Positions 16,758 to 25,493 of a stretch of DNA of 64,000 bases are shown piece by piece (positions within the stretch are counted from its first letter, which is position 1; each line of letters begins with the position of its first letter). The notes under the pieces are model-generated. The model did no database searches. It was not told the DNA's origin and saw only the letters and a program-made list of their open reading frames with translations. Made by a program: the position numbers and the translations under genes. This DNA comes from Aminobacter anthyllidis (GTDB lineage: Bacteria; Pseudomonadota; Alphaproteobacteria; Rhizobiales; Rhizobiaceae), in assembly GCF_018555685.1 (NCBI RefSeq), contig NZ_JAFLWW010000010.1, positions 155,214-219,213 of the forward strand. The letters run 5' to 3'.

Positions 16758-17489
16758 ATGTCCCCTTCTGCAACAGAAAGGCCCGTTGTGCCACTCGCTC
16801 CGCATCAATTCTGGCAGACAGTCTATCCCGAGGGCACGTTCGATACGGCGCCTGCCGAGGGCTTCCGCGACCTCTATCCGGCGGTGCTGCCGGATGGACG
16901 CCAGATTGCGCTGCCTGTTCGGATCCTGCCTGGCGACGGCAGCCGGGCGGTGGCCTCGATGATCGTCAACCAGGCGAGCTTCACTGTGGAGGATGCGCTG
17001 TCGGACGCGATGGCCGCGCATGCTCGGGCCTACGCCCCCGACGTCGTCATCGGCGTGCCGACGCTCGGCCTGCCGCTTGCCAATGGCGTCGCGCGGCGTC
17101 TGGGCCATGAGCGCATGGTGGCGCTCGGGACGTCGAAAAAGTTCTGGTACAGCGAGGATCTGTCCGAGCCAATGAGCTCGATCACCAGCCCGGATCACGC
17201 AAAGCGGCTCTATCTCGATCCGCGCATGCTGCCGCTGCTTCAGGGCAAGCGGGTGCTGGTCGTCGATGATGTCATAAGCTCCGGCACTTCGATGCTGGCG
17301 GTGTTGCGCCTGCTGCGCACGGCCGGCATCGAGCCCGTCGCGGCCGTCTTCGCCATGCTGCAGGGCGACAACTGGCGCGCAGTCATCGGCGGCCATGACG
17401 CGTCGCTCGTTTCACGCATCCACGGCGCGATTGCGTCGCCACGTCTCAGCCACGGCGGCTCTGGCGCCTGGTTCCCGGCCCAGGCCTGA
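16758..17489 (+). CDS. Phosphoribosyltransferase family protein
   Basis: A 243-residue protein with the type I phosphoribosyltransferase PRPP-binding motif VLVVDDVISSGTS near residues 166-178. An upstream loop DVVIGVPTLGLPLANGVA matches adenine/xanthine-type PRTs, and there is a flexible-loop region around KKFWYSEDLSEPMSSIT. It would condense a nucleobase (or related ring) with PRPP, or act as a regulator of the PurR type. It is longer than E. coli Apt (183), with an N-terminal extension of about 60 residues. Adenine deaminase and the nucleoside hydrolase nearby support a purine-salvage role; base specificity is not visible. Confidence 0.85.
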   Translation: MSPSATERPVVPLAPHQFWQTVYPEGTFDTAPAEGFRDLYPAVLPDGRQIALPVRILPGDGSRAVASMIVNQASFTVEDALSDAMAAHARAYAPDVVIGVPTLGLPLANGVARRLGHERMVALGTSKKFWYSEDLSEPMSSITSPDHAKRLYLDPRMLPLLQGKRVLVVDDVISSGTSMLAVLRLLRTAGIEPVAAVFAMLQGDNWRAVIGGHDASLVSRIHGAIASPRLSHGGSGAWFPAQA

Positions 17490-17570
17490 GATTTGCCGGC
17501 AGGCCCCGCTCAAGCGGGAGCCATTTGGGATTTCTCGGTGCTGCCGCGTCGCGGGCCAGCGCTGACGCGA

Positions 17571-18305
17571 TCAGTTGGACGCCCTGGCCTCCGAGACCAG
17601 CACCGGGTCGCTGCGGTAGCGTTCCGGGAACAGGCGCTTGAGGTTCTCGATCTTCGGCAGGTCGTTGTAGACGATGTAGGGGTAAGTCGGGTTCAGGGTC
17701 AGGAAATCCTGGTGATAGTCCTCGGCCTTGTAGAAGGCATGGCCAGGTTCGATCGTCGTCGCGATGGCGGCGTCAAAGACCTTGGCATTGTCGAGCTGGG
17801 CAACGTAGGCCTTGGCGACCTTTGCCTGTTCGGCGTCGACCGGGAAGATCGTCGAGCGGTATTGGGGGCCGGTGTCGGGACCCTGGCGGTTGAGCTCCGT
17901 CGGATCATGCGCGACGGAGAAGTAGATCTGCAGGATCCGGCCATAGCTGATCTTGTGCGGGTCGAAGGTGATCCTGACCGATTCCGCATGACCGGTCGAG
18001 CCGCTGCCGACGACGCTATATTGCGCCGTCTGCTTGTCGCCGCCGGCATAGCCTGACACGGCGTTCGCGACGCCCTCGACGTGCTGGAACACACCCTGCA
18101 CGCCCCAGAAGCAGCCGCCGGCCAGCACCGCCACTTCCGAGTTGCCTTGCGCCGGCGCGTCGAGCGCGGGAGCCGGAATCTTTATCCCCTCCTGCGCCGC
18201 ACTCGGTGTCGCCAGGGCCCAGGCGCCAAATGCGGCGACCGCGGCTGACAGCCAGAATACCGGCCTAACGGCTATCTTTCTTGCTCTCGAAATGTCCCGT
18301 GTCAT
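17571..18305 (-). CDS. msrA: Peptide-methionine (S)-S-oxide reductase, exported
   Basis: A 244-residue MsrA that reduces Met-S-sulfoxide in proteins. The active site is GCFWG with Cys65; downstream YRSTIF and the GHAFYKAEDYHQDF block are family-typical. The start at 18305 gives a Sec signal peptide (basic MTRDISRARK then a hydrophobic run ending ATPSAAQ), so it acts in the periplasm. Apart from Cys65 I find no other cysteine in the mature protein, so there is no resolving Cys and recycling would need an external thiol or reductase. It is convergent with the phosphoribosyltransferase and monocistronic. Confidence 0.93.
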   Translation of the reverse strand: MTRDISRARKIAVRPVFWLSAAVAAFGAWALATPSAAQEGIKIPAPALDAPAQGNSEVAVLAGGCFWGVQGVFQHVEGVANAVSGYAGGDKQTAQYSVVGSGSTGHAESVRITFDPHKISYGRILQIYFSVAHDPTELNRQGPDTGPQYRSTIFPVDAEQAKVAKAYVAQLDNAKVFDAAIATTIEPGHAFYKAEDYHQDFLTLNPTYPYIVYNDLPKIENLKRLFPERYRSDPVLVSEARASN

Positions 18306-18637
18306 CCAACTGCTCCAGTTCGTTCCTGGCCGCGTCCCTTGAGACACGTCTAGGCCCGCTCGGCCAAGCCGAACGATGCCCGCCAGCACAGGATACGGAG
18401 ATGGATGTGGTTTTGTTACGCGGAATCGGCGTGGGTCACGCGCAAGTGACTGCTGTGGCGGTTCATGTTGGCCTGCGATCCGATCGACCCGGCGTCCAGT
18501 CCCTGACTGTTCACGCATTATGCCTTCCGTCCATCGACCCAAAATTCCCACGCCGTCTAGAGGCGGTTGATCTCACCGCGAACTTGCGTTATCACGCTGA
18601 TGGTTTGATCAAATGAGCGTATATTGCAGAGGCGCCG
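18306..18637. other. Divergent promoter region msrA / Rid operon
   Basis: These 332 bases hold no convincing gene. They contain the promoter of msrA on the minus strand and of the rid-aminotransferase-liv operon on the plus strand. A perfect TTTGATCAAA palindrome is at 18604-18613, close to the operon start. Confidence 0.6.
18604..18613. promoter_or_regulatory. GntR-type operator TTTGATCAAA (Rid-liv operon)
   Basis: A perfect 10-base palindrome 25-34 bases before the Rid start codon. The same sequence lies before the gntR gene (24384) and with one mismatch before the binding-protein operon (30499). The likely binder is the GntR protein encoded at 23673-24371. Confidence 0.65.
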
Positions 18638-19054
18638 ATGACAAGAAAAGCGATCTACTCCGGCTCTCCATTCGAGGAGCTCGCGGGCTATTCCCGGGCG
18701 CTTGTCGACGGCGACTGGATCTTCGTTTCAGGCACGGCCGGCCATGATCCGGCCATTGGCGGCTTCGCGCCCGAGGCTGAAGCCCAGGCGCGGCGCGCGC
18801 TCGACATCATCGCAGCGGCATTGGCGGAAGCAGGCTCCGGCTTGCGCGACATCGTTTCGGTGCGCGTCTACCTCGCCAGCCGCGACGACGTCATGGCCGT
18901 CTCGCGCGTGCTCGGCGCGACCTTCGCCGACCCGCGCCCGACCAACACGACCATCATCTGCGGTTTCCCCGTCGAGGAGATCAAGGTCGAGATCGAAGTG
19001 ATCGCGCGCCGCCAGGCCGGCGCTGCGGCAAACATCAGCCAGGTGGAACAATGA
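18638..19054 (+). CDS. Rid family (YjgF/YER057c/UK114) protein
   Basis: A 138-residue Rid protein, a trimeric cytosolic fold whose model member RidA hydrolyses reactive 2-imino acids to keto acids. The RBS is AGAGGCGCCG. The family core YSRALVDGDWIFVSGTAG and the C-terminal EIKVEIEVIARR strands are clear. The usual PARS segment, which carries the catalytic Arg of RidA, reads PTNTT here, so it belongs to an Rid subgroup lacking that Arg and may handle another imine. It overlaps the aminotransferase start by four bases and sits in the same regulon as a DadA-like oxidase, a natural source of imines. Confidence 0.9.
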   Translation: MTRKAIYSGSPFEELAGYSRALVDGDWIFVSGTAGHDPAIGGFAPEAEAQARRALDIIAAALAEAGSGLRDIVSVRVYLASRDDVMAVSRVLGATFADPRPTNTTIICGFPVEEIKVEIEVIARRQAGAAANISQVEQ

Positions 19055-20271
19055 AGCGGGTCGCGCGGCGTATCTCCGAGACGCCACAGAAATCATTCGG
19101 CATGTACCAGAAGGCGGCGGCACTTGCCGGCAGCGGGCGTGACCTCATCCATCTCGAGCTTGGCCGCCCGGCCGCCGATACGCCCGAGCACATCAAGCAA
19201 GCGACGATCACGGCGATCCTGGCCGGCGACGTCCACTACAGCGACCTCAAGGGCACGGCGAGCTTCCGCGCCGCGCTGGCCGAAAAGCTGCGCAACCAGA
19301 ACCGCATGGATGTGACCCCGGCGGACATCCTGGTCACCAACGGGCTGACGCACGCCTCGTTCGCGGCGTTCCTGGCCTTGCTCGATCCGGGCGACGAGGC
19401 GATCCTGCTCGACCCGTTCTACCCCCAGCATATCGGCAAGATCGAGCTGGCCGGCGCCAAGCCGGTGTTCGTGACGCTGGATGCCGCCGACGATTTCGCG
19501 CTCAAGCCAGAACTGATCGAGGCCGCCATCACCGAGCGCACCCGGATGATCGTGCTGGTCAATCCGGTCAACCCGACCGGCCGCGTCTACTCGCGCACCG
19601 AGCTCGAAGGTCTTGCCGAACTGGCGATCCGGCGCGACCTGCTCCTCATTTCCGACGAGGTCTATGAAGACATGGTCTATGACGGCCGCGAGCATATCTC
19701 CATTGGCGCACTGCCCGGCATGGCCGAGCGCACCATCACAGCATTTGCATTCACCAAATCCTTTGCCATGGATGGGTGGCGTCTCGGCTACATGGTCGCA
19801 CCCGCCTGGGCGATGCCCGGGCTGCTCAAGATCACCGCCAACGACGCCACCCACGTCAATACATTTATCCAGGCCGGTGGTCGTGCTGCGATCACCGGCC
19901 CTTCCGAAGTGCTTGCCGAACTTGTCGACCATGACCGCCAGAAGCGCGATCTCGTCGTCCGCCGCCTGAACCAGATGCCGGGCGTGAAATGCCCGTCACC
20001 GCAAGGCGCGATCTACGCCTTTCCCGACATCTCGGCCTTCGGCATTCCGTCTCAGGCGCTTGCGGAAAGGATCCTCGACGAGGCAGATGTGGTCGTCGAG
20101 GCCGGCAGCTTCTACGGTCAATCGGGCGAAGGCCATCTTCGCGTCTGCTTCGGCTCCGAGAGCCTGGAGCGGCTGGACGAAGGCATGGACCGGCTGTCCA
20201 GGTTCTTCAACAATCTCTGGGACGGGCGCGACGGAGCGCCGGCCAGCGAAGCAAAGCGGGGCAGTGCATGA
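19051..20271 (+). CDS. Class I/II pyridoxal phosphate aminotransferase
   Basis: A 406-residue aspartate-aminotransferase-fold PLP enzyme. The cofactor site includes NPVNPTGRVYS, SDEVYEDMVYD and the Schiff-base lysine in AFTKSFAMDGWRLGYM. The final Arg-containing LRVCFGSESLERL binds the substrate carboxylate. It is coupled to the Rid gene upstream and to livG downstream (ATGA overlaps on both sides), so its substrate is probably the imported compound or a product of it. A family resemblance to AspC/PatA-like enzymes does not define the amino donor. Confidence 0.92.
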   Translation: MKRVARRISETPQKSFGMYQKAAALAGSGRDLIHLELGRPAADTPEHIKQATITAILAGDVHYSDLKGTASFRAALAEKLRNQNRMDVTPADILVTNGLTHASFAAFLALLDPGDEAILLDPFYPQHIGKIELAGAKPVFVTLDAADDFALKPELIEAAITERTRMIVLVNPVNPTGRVYSRTELEGLAELAIRRDLLLISDEVYEDMVYDGREHISIGALPGMAERTITAFAFTKSFAMDGWRLGYMVAPAWAMPGLLKITANDATHVNTFIQAGGRAAITGPSEVLAELVDHDRQKRDLVVRRLNQMPGVKCPSPQGAIYAFPDISAFGIPSQALAERILDEADVVVEAGSFYGQSGEGHLRVCFGSESLERLDEGMDRLSRFFNNLWDGRDGAPASEAKRGSA

Positions 20272-21059
20272 CACAGACCGGCGATGTCATCCTGCAGACC
20301 CGGGGCCTCTCCAGGAGCTTTGGCGCGCTCAAGGCGGTGGACGGTGTCGACATAGCGGTCAAGGCGGGCCAGATCACTGGCCTGATCGGCCCCAACGGCG
20401 CGGGCAAGAGCACGCTGTTCGGCCTCATCGCCGGCGAAGTCCAGCCGAGTGCCGGCGAGGTGATCTTCGGCGGCCAACGCATTTCATGCCTCAGGCCCGA
20501 CAAGATCTTCCGCGCCGGCCTGGCGCGGACCTTCCAGATCCCGCGGCCGTTTCCCGAGATGTCGGTGCTCGAAAACGTCATGCTGTCGGCAACCGACCAG
20601 TCGGGCGAGAAATTCTGGAACAACTGGTTCCGCGGCGGGCTGGTGGCCAGCGAGGAACGCCGCGCCCGTGAACGGGCGATGGAGGTGCTTGCCTTCACCG
20701 GTCTCGCCGATAAGGCGCGCGACCTTGCCGGCGTGCTTTCGGGCGGCCAGCAGAAACTGCTCGAGCTTGCCCGCGTCATGATGGTCGACCCGCCGCTCAT
20801 CCTGCTCGACGAACCGACGGCGGGCGTCAACCCGACACTCATCGAAACGCTGATCGACAAGATCGTGGCGCTCAACGAGCGCGGTGTCGCCTTCCTCATC
20901 GTCGAGCACAACATGGACATGGTGATGCGCATCTGCCGCCACATCGTGGTGATGGCGCAGGGACGGGTGATCTTCGAAGGCGACCCGGCCGGCGTGATGA
21001 AGGAGCAGCGCGTCGTCGACGCCTATCTCGGTGACGTAACGGTGGGAGAACTGGCATGA
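20268..21059 (+). CDS. livG: Branched-chain-type ABC importer ATP-binding protein LivG
   Basis: A 263-residue ATPase of the LivG class. Walker A is GPNGAGKSTLF around residues 40-50, the signature is LSGGQQKLLELARVMM, and Walker B is LILLDEPTAGVNP. The LivG-specific C-terminal AYLGD is present. The start at 20268 overlaps the aminotransferase stop. It is one of two ATPases of the Liv-type importer of this regulon. Confidence 0.93.
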   Translation: MTQTGDVILQTRGLSRSFGALKAVDGVDIAVKAGQITGLIGPNGAGKSTLFGLIAGEVQPSAGEVIFGGQRISCLRPDKIFRAGLARTFQIPRPFPEMSVLENVMLSATDQSGEKFWNNWFRGGLVASEERRARERAMEVLAFTGLADKARDLAGVLSGGQQKLLELARVMMVDPPLILLDEPTAGVNPTLIETLIDKIVALNERGVAFLIVEHNMDMVMRICRHIVVMAQGRVIFEGDPAGVMKEQRVVDAYLGDVTVGELA

Positions 21060-21784
21060 GCGCGCCCGTCTGCGAAGCGCGCAACCTGCGCGCCAGCTAC
21101 ATCCCCGGCATGCCGATCGTCTTCGACATCTCGGTCACCATCGATGCTGGCGAACTTGTCACGCTGATCGGCCCGAACGGTGCTGGCAAGTCGACCTTCC
21201 TCAAGGCGCTCGCCGGCCTGGTGCTGGTCGAGGGTGGCGAGGTCAAGCTTGGCGGCAAGCGTATCTCGGGCCTGCCGACCCATGAGATCATCGCCGCGGG
21301 CGTCGGTTTCGTGCCGCAGACCAGCAACGTCTTTTCCTCGCTGTCGATCGAGGACAATCTGATCAGCGGCGGCCACACCTTGCCGCGTTCGGTGCTGCGC
21401 GAACGCGTGCAGCGCGCCTTCGAGCATTTTCCGGCGCTGGCCGACCGTCGTCGCGCCGCAGCCAACGTGCTCTCCGGCGGCCAGCGCCAGATGCTCGCGG
21501 TGGCGCGCGCTCTGATGACCGATCCGCGCGTCATCATGCTCGACGAGCCGACGGCGGGCCTGGCCCCCAAGATCGTCCACGAGGTGCTCGACGACCTGCG
21601 CCGCCTCGCCAAGAGCGGCGTCGCGGTGCTGATGGTGGAGCAGAACGCCAAGGCGGCACTTCGGGTTTCCGACCGTGCCTATGTCCTGGTCGAAGGCCGC
21701 AACCACATGACGGGGACGGCGACCGACCTGCTCGACAACGACGCCATTGCCGAAGCATTCCTGGGCTTCCGGAGGAAATCATGA
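21056..21784 (+). CDS. livF: Branched-chain-type ABC importer ATP-binding protein LivF
   Basis: A 242-residue ATPase of the LivF class: Walker A GPNGAGKST near 42, signature LSGGQRQMLAVARALM, Walker B IMLDEPTAGLAP, and the ending AFLGF typical of LivF. It overlaps livG and livH by four bases each, so the transporter genes are translationally coupled. Confidence 0.93.
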   Translation: MSAPVCEARNLRASYIPGMPIVFDISVTIDAGELVTLIGPNGAGKSTFLKALAGLVLVEGGEVKLGGKRISGLPTHEIIAAGVGFVPQTSNVFSSLSIEDNLISGGHTLPRSVLRERVQRAFEHFPALADRRRAAANVLSGGQRQMLAVARALMTDPRVIMLDEPTAGLAPKIVHEVLDDLRRLAKSGVAVLMVEQNAKAALRVSDRAYVLVEGRNHMTGTATDLLDNDAIAEAFLGFRRKS

Positions 21785-22683
21785 TCGGACAAGCCATCGC
21801 CGACGGTCTCTTGACCGGCGGTATCCTCGCGCTCGGGGCAATCGGCTATTCGCTGTGCGCGCATATGCTGAAATTCGCCAATTTCGCCCATGCCGAAATG
21901 CTGACCTGGGGCGCCTACCTGGCATTTGCGGTGGTGGCGTTCCTGCCTGCCGGCCCCGCAATCGGTCCCTTCTCCTTTGGCTGGCCGCTGCTCGTTGCCA
22001 TCGTCGTCTCCTGCGTCGGTACCGGGCTGATCGCCGTTGCCGCCGACGCGCTCGTTTTCTCCAAGCTCAGGAAGCGTCGCGCCAGCAGCTTGACGCTGGT
22101 TTTCGCCAGCTTCGGCATTGCGCTGATCCTGCGCAATCTTGTGCTCTTCGTCTGGGGTGCGGATGCGCATTACTACAGCCAGGAACTGCAGATCTCGCTC
22201 GAGGTCTTGCCCAATGTCAGGCTGATGCCCGACCAGGTGCTCGTCCTGGTGCTGACGGTGGCGCTGGTGGTGGCGCTGCACCTGTTCCTGAAGTTCAGCC
22301 GCATCGGCGTCGCCATGCGTTCGATGGCCGAGAACCCGGCCCTGTCGCAGGTCTGCGGCATCGACATCGCCAAGGTGGTGCGCTGGACCTGGATGCTGAG
22401 CGGAGCGCTTGCCGCCATTGCCGGCGTGTTTGCCGGGCTGACGGTGCAGATTCGTCCGGAGATGGGCTTCAACATGCTTTTGGCGCTGTTCACGGCGGCG
22501 ATCCTCGGCGGCACCGGCAGCCTGTTCGGCGCGGTCGCCGGCGGCCTGATCGTCGGCCTCGCCGAAAGCCTGTCGGCGCTGGTCATCCCGACCGGCTACA
22601 AGGCGGCGGTGCCCTTCGGCCTGCTGCTCATCATCCTCTACCTCAGGCCGCAGGGTCTGTTCTCCAGGTCGGCACGCGTGTGA
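21781..22683 (+). CDS. livH: Branched-chain-type ABC importer permease LivH
   Basis: A 300-residue inner-membrane permease, about eight hydrophobic segments. The motif GAIGYSLCAHMLKFANFAHA near the N-terminus and the RSMAENPALSQVCGID loop are LivH-typical. It forms the channel with the following LivM-like gene. Confidence 0.93.
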   Translation: MIGQAIADGLLTGGILALGAIGYSLCAHMLKFANFAHAEMLTWGAYLAFAVVAFLPAGPAIGPFSFGWPLLVAIVVSCVGTGLIAVAADALVFSKLRKRRASSLTLVFASFGIALILRNLVLFVWGADAHYYSQELQISLEVLPNVRLMPDQVLVLVLTVALVVALHLFLKFSRIGVAMRSMAENPALSQVCGIDIAKVVRWTWMLSGALAAIAGVFAGLTVQIRPEMGFNMLLALFTAAILGGTGSLFGAVAGGLIVGLAESLSALVIPTGYKAAVPFGLLLIILYLRPQGLFSRSARV

Positions 22684-22690
22684 GGCTCAG

Positions 22691-23635
22691 ATGATCGGAT
22701 TTGTTTCGTATCTCGTATTCTTCCTCACCGTTGCGCTGATCCTCGGCATCGCGACGCTTGGGCTCAACCTGCAATGGGGCGGCACCGGCCTGTTCAATGC
22801 CGGTATCGTCGGCTTCTATGCCATCGGCGCCTACACCTTCGCGATCCTGACAGCGCCGGCGCGTCCGGAACTGCTCGGCAATTTCGAACTGCCCTGGATC
22901 GTTGGCCTGGTCGGCGCGATGGCCGCCGCAGCACTTGCGGCGCTCATCACCGGTCTGGCGACGGTCCGGCTGCGCGGCGACTACCTTGCCGTCGCCACCT
23001 TCGGCATCGCCGTCACCATCCAGTTGGTGGCGACCAACTTCGAAGCCTTGACCGGCGGCACGATGGGCATCGCCTCGATCCCCAATCCGTTCCGCGGGCT
23101 GTTTGCGGCGCCGCTCGCCAACAATTTCGGCTACCTGGCCGTCGTCGTGGTGATCCTCGCTATCGCTTATGTCGCCCTCGAGCGCATCGCGCGTTCGCCA
23201 TGGGGACGCGTGCTCAAGGCCATCCGCGAGGACGAGGTTGCCGCCGAAACGCTGGGCAAGAACACCCGCAGCTTCCGCCTGCAGGCGTTCGTCATCGGCT
23301 CGACGCTGATGGGGCTTGCCGGTGCGCTCTATGCCAGCTTCATCGGCTTCGTTAGCCCGTTCGACTTCCTGCCGATCCTGACCTTCCAGATCTGGACGAT
23401 GCTGATCATCGGCGGCAGCGGCAACAATCGTGGCGCCATCCTCGGCGCGATCGTTGTCTGGGGCATCTGGAGCGCCATCGGTGCGGCGTCGTCGAAGATG
23501 TTGCCGGAGCAGCTCCAGATCTATGGCGGCGCGGCCCAAGCGATGATCATCGGCCTGGCGCTGGTGCTGGTGCTGCTGCTGCGGCCGCGCGGCCTGATCG
23601 GCGAGCAGCCGGTCACCTCGCGTCACGCCGCCTGA
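22691..23635 (+). CDS. livM: Branched-chain-type ABC importer permease LivM
   Basis: A 314-residue inner-membrane permease of the LivM class. GLNLQWGGTGLFNAG near residue 25 and RVLKAIREDEVAAETLGK near 180 are the LivM signatures. It ends the plus-strand operon; the gntR gene converges with it 37 bases later. The binding protein for this importer is encoded 5.5 kb away on the other strand (29119). Confidence 0.93.
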   Translation: MIGFVSYLVFFLTVALILGIATLGLNLQWGGTGLFNAGIVGFYAIGAYTFAILTAPARPELLGNFELPWIVGLVGAMAAAALAALITGLATVRLRGDYLAVATFGIAVTIQLVATNFEALTGGTMGIASIPNPFRGLFAAPLANNFGYLAVVVVILAIAYVALERIARSPWGRVLKAIREDEVAAETLGKNTRSFRLQAFVIGSTLMGLAGALYASFIGFVSPFDFLPILTFQIWTMLIIGGSGNNRGAILGAIVVWGIWSAIGAASSKMLPEQLQIYGGAAQAMIIGLALVLVLLLRPRGLIGEQPVTSRHAA

Positions 23636-23672
23636 GAGTCAGGCTTGAAAGGCCGGCACTAGCGCCGGCCTG

Positions 23673-24371
23673 TCAGTTCGTCTCGACGGCTTCCTTGCAC
23701 AGGCGGCGCAGCAGGGCTTGCGTCGTCTCGATGTCGCCCTTGATCGCCTTGGCGGCGGCACGGGCGTCGCCTGCATCCATCGCCTCGATCAGGTCGCGGT
23801 GATGCGAGCTCGGCTGGTACTTGCCGGAGACCAGCACCGGCTCGATGTGGCCCGACAGCATGCGCATATACGGGCCGAACCGGAGCCACAGGCTCTGGAT
23901 GAACTGGGTGATGACGGGCGAGCCGCAGCAGTCGTAGACGGCGAAATGCAGCTCCTGGTTCCGCGCCAGCATCAATTCGAGATTTCTGTCGTTGGCGGCG
24001 GCCTCATGCTCCTCGACGAGATGCCGGAAGGTCTTTCGGTCGGCCGGCGTCGAGCGTTCGGTGGCGAGCTTGGCCGCAAGCGTTTCCAGCGCGATGCGCG
24101 TCAGGCAAAGGTCGTCCAGAGCCGCCAGGCTGACGGTCGGCACCTGCGCCGATCCGGTGGTCAGCACCACCAGCGCGTTCTCGGCGATCAGGCGACGCAG
24201 CGCCTCGCGCACCGGCATGTGGCTGGTCTTGAACGTGTCGGACAGCATGGCGATTGTCAGCGTCTGGCCGGGGTCGAAATGGCCCGACATCAGCGCCTTG
24301 CGCAGCTGGCGATAGATACCGTCCTGAATCGTCGAGCGCGACGAAACAGGCTCCAGGAAATCGACGCTCAT
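23673..24371 (-). CDS. GntR family transcriptional regulator, FCD type
   Basis: A 232-residue regulator with an N-terminal winged helix (about 15-75: DGIYRQLRKALMSGHFDPG then TFKTSHMPVREALRRLIAE) and a C-terminal all-helical FCD effector domain with metal-binding His residues (EEHEAA, HFAVYDCCG, HHRDLIEAM). The start at 24371 follows AGAGGAAG. Directly upstream lies a perfect TTTGATCAAA, overlapping its promoter or leader, so it likely represses itself. The same site is at the promoters of both flanking operons, so it probably controls the whole 18.6-30.4 kb locus in response to an acidic small-molecule ligand. Confidence 0.93.
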   Translation of the reverse strand: MSVDFLEPVSSRSTIQDGIYRQLRKALMSGHFDPGQTLTIAMLSDTFKTSHMPVREALRRLIAENALVVLTTGSAQVPTVSLAALDDLCLTRIALETLAAKLATERSTPADRKTFRHLVEEHEAAANDRNLELMLARNQELHFAVYDCCGSPVITQFIQSLWLRFGPYMRMLSGHIEPVLVSGKYQPSSHHRDLIEAMDAGDARAAAKAIKGDIETTQALLRRLCKEAVETN

Positions 24372-24383
24372 CCAGCTTCCTCT

Positions 24384-24393
24384 TTTGATCAAA
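24384..24393. promoter_or_regulatory. GntR-type operator TTTGATCAAA (autoregulation)
   Basis: A perfect palindrome ending 13 bases before the gntR start, at the RBS/promoter of that gene. It matches 18604-18613 exactly. Confidence 0.65.
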
Positions 24394-24476
24394 CGATGGA
24401 TCTGCCCATAGCATAGAAATCGCGCCGCGCGGTATCAAGCCGGCACGACGCGTGTGAACTGTTTGCTGCAGGGGCC

Positions 24477-25442
24477 CTACCAGGCGACCCTTTGGCCAAG
24501 GCCCTTGTCGATCGCGTTCTTCACGGCTCGAATTGCTGCCGCAGCGTCCTCCACGGCGATGCCGAGCGACTTGAACACCGTGAGTTCCTGGGCTGACGAC
24601 CGCCCGGGACGCAGGCCGGCCAGAACCTCGCCGAGTTCGGCGCGGGCATGATCGGGGCCGATCACGCCGCGTTCGAGCGGCTGCAGCAGTTCGCCACACT
24701 CGACCGCGGCCTGGCTGCGCGAATCGACAAAGAACGCCGAAGCGGCAACGATGTCGTCGCCAAGCTCGCGCGCCATGCGGTTGCTGGAACCGACGGCGTT
24801 GATGTGACAGCCCGGCTTCAGCCAGTGGAGCTCGACGATAGGTTCCTTCGAGCCGGTCAGCGTGCAGATCACGTCAGCGTCGGCGACCGCAGCCCGAGCG
24901 CTGTCGGCCGTCTCGGCGCCACTTTTGCCGGCAAGCTCCACGACCTTGTCGCGTGAGCGGCCCCAGAGCACGAAGGCAGCATCTGGGATGACATGGCGCA
25001 GCGCTTCGATATGCGTCTCGGCCTGCGTTCCCGTGCCGAGGATGGCGACGGTCCTCGCGTCGGGCCGGGCCAGTGCCGCCGTTGCCACGGCTGAAGTCGC
25101 GGCGGTGCGGCGGGCGGTGATTTCGGTGGCGTCGAGCACGGCTCGAAGCTGGCCGGTCTCGCCGTCGTTGAGCAGCACAGCGCCCTGGTGATTGTCGAGG
25201 CCGCGCGCCGCGTTGTCGTGGGCGACGAGCACATCCTTCAGGCACCAGAGCTTTTCGCCGCCAGCCTGCGAGAATGTCGGCATCAGCCCCATCAACACCT
25301 CTCCGGGGCCGGCATTGAGCTGCTGGCGCGGAAACAGCTTGTAGCCACCGGTGGCGAAATCAGCGAGTGCGATGCGCATCGCGTCGATGCAGTCGGCCAT
25401 GGGCAAGGCGGCGGCGACGGCCTGCCGGTTGAGGATCAGCAT
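24477..25442 (-). CDS. Ornithine cyclodeaminase / mu-crystallin family protein
   Basis: A 321-residue NAD(P)-binding protein of the OCD/mu-crystallin family, whose members act as ornithine cyclodeaminase, alanine dehydrogenase, or ketimine (piperideine/pyrroline-2-carboxylate) reductase. The conserved Lys is in LWCLKDVLVAHD, the dinucleotide-binding loop is ILGTGTQAETHIEAL, and the ITARRTAATSAVA helix is typical. It is the last gene of a minus-strand operon after the FAD oxidase and molybdoenzyme. Reduction of a cyclic imine made by the oxidase is a reasonable inference. Confidence 0.9.
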   Translation of the reverse strand: MLILNRQAVAAALPMADCIDAMRIALADFATGGYKLFPRQQLNAGPGEVLMGLMPTFSQAGGEKLWCLKDVLVAHDNAARGLDNHQGAVLLNDGETGQLRAVLDATEITARRTAATSAVATAALARPDARTVAILGTGTQAETHIEALRHVIPDAAFVLWGRSRDKVVELAGKSGAETADSARAAVADADVICTLTGSKEPIVELHWLKPGCHINAVGSSNRMARELGDDIVAASAFFVDSRSQAAVECGELLQPLERGVIGPDHARAELGEVLAGLRPGRSSAQELTVFKSLGIAVEDAAAAIRAVKNAIDKGLGQRVAW

Positions 25443-25493
25443 TGAAAACGGCTCCTTTGCGAGGCCAGACAGATATGCCGCCGTATCTGGCGA

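Noticed and set aside
18306..18637. Small protein extending msrA upstream
   Set aside because: The open frame continues upstream to 18551, but the signal peptide begins at 18305 and the extra residues show no family resemblance.
20268..23635. Naming the Liv-type importer as a true leucine transporter
   Set aside because: Its operon and binding protein carry oxidation and reduction enzymes, and Liv-family importers take many ligands; the ligand is left open.
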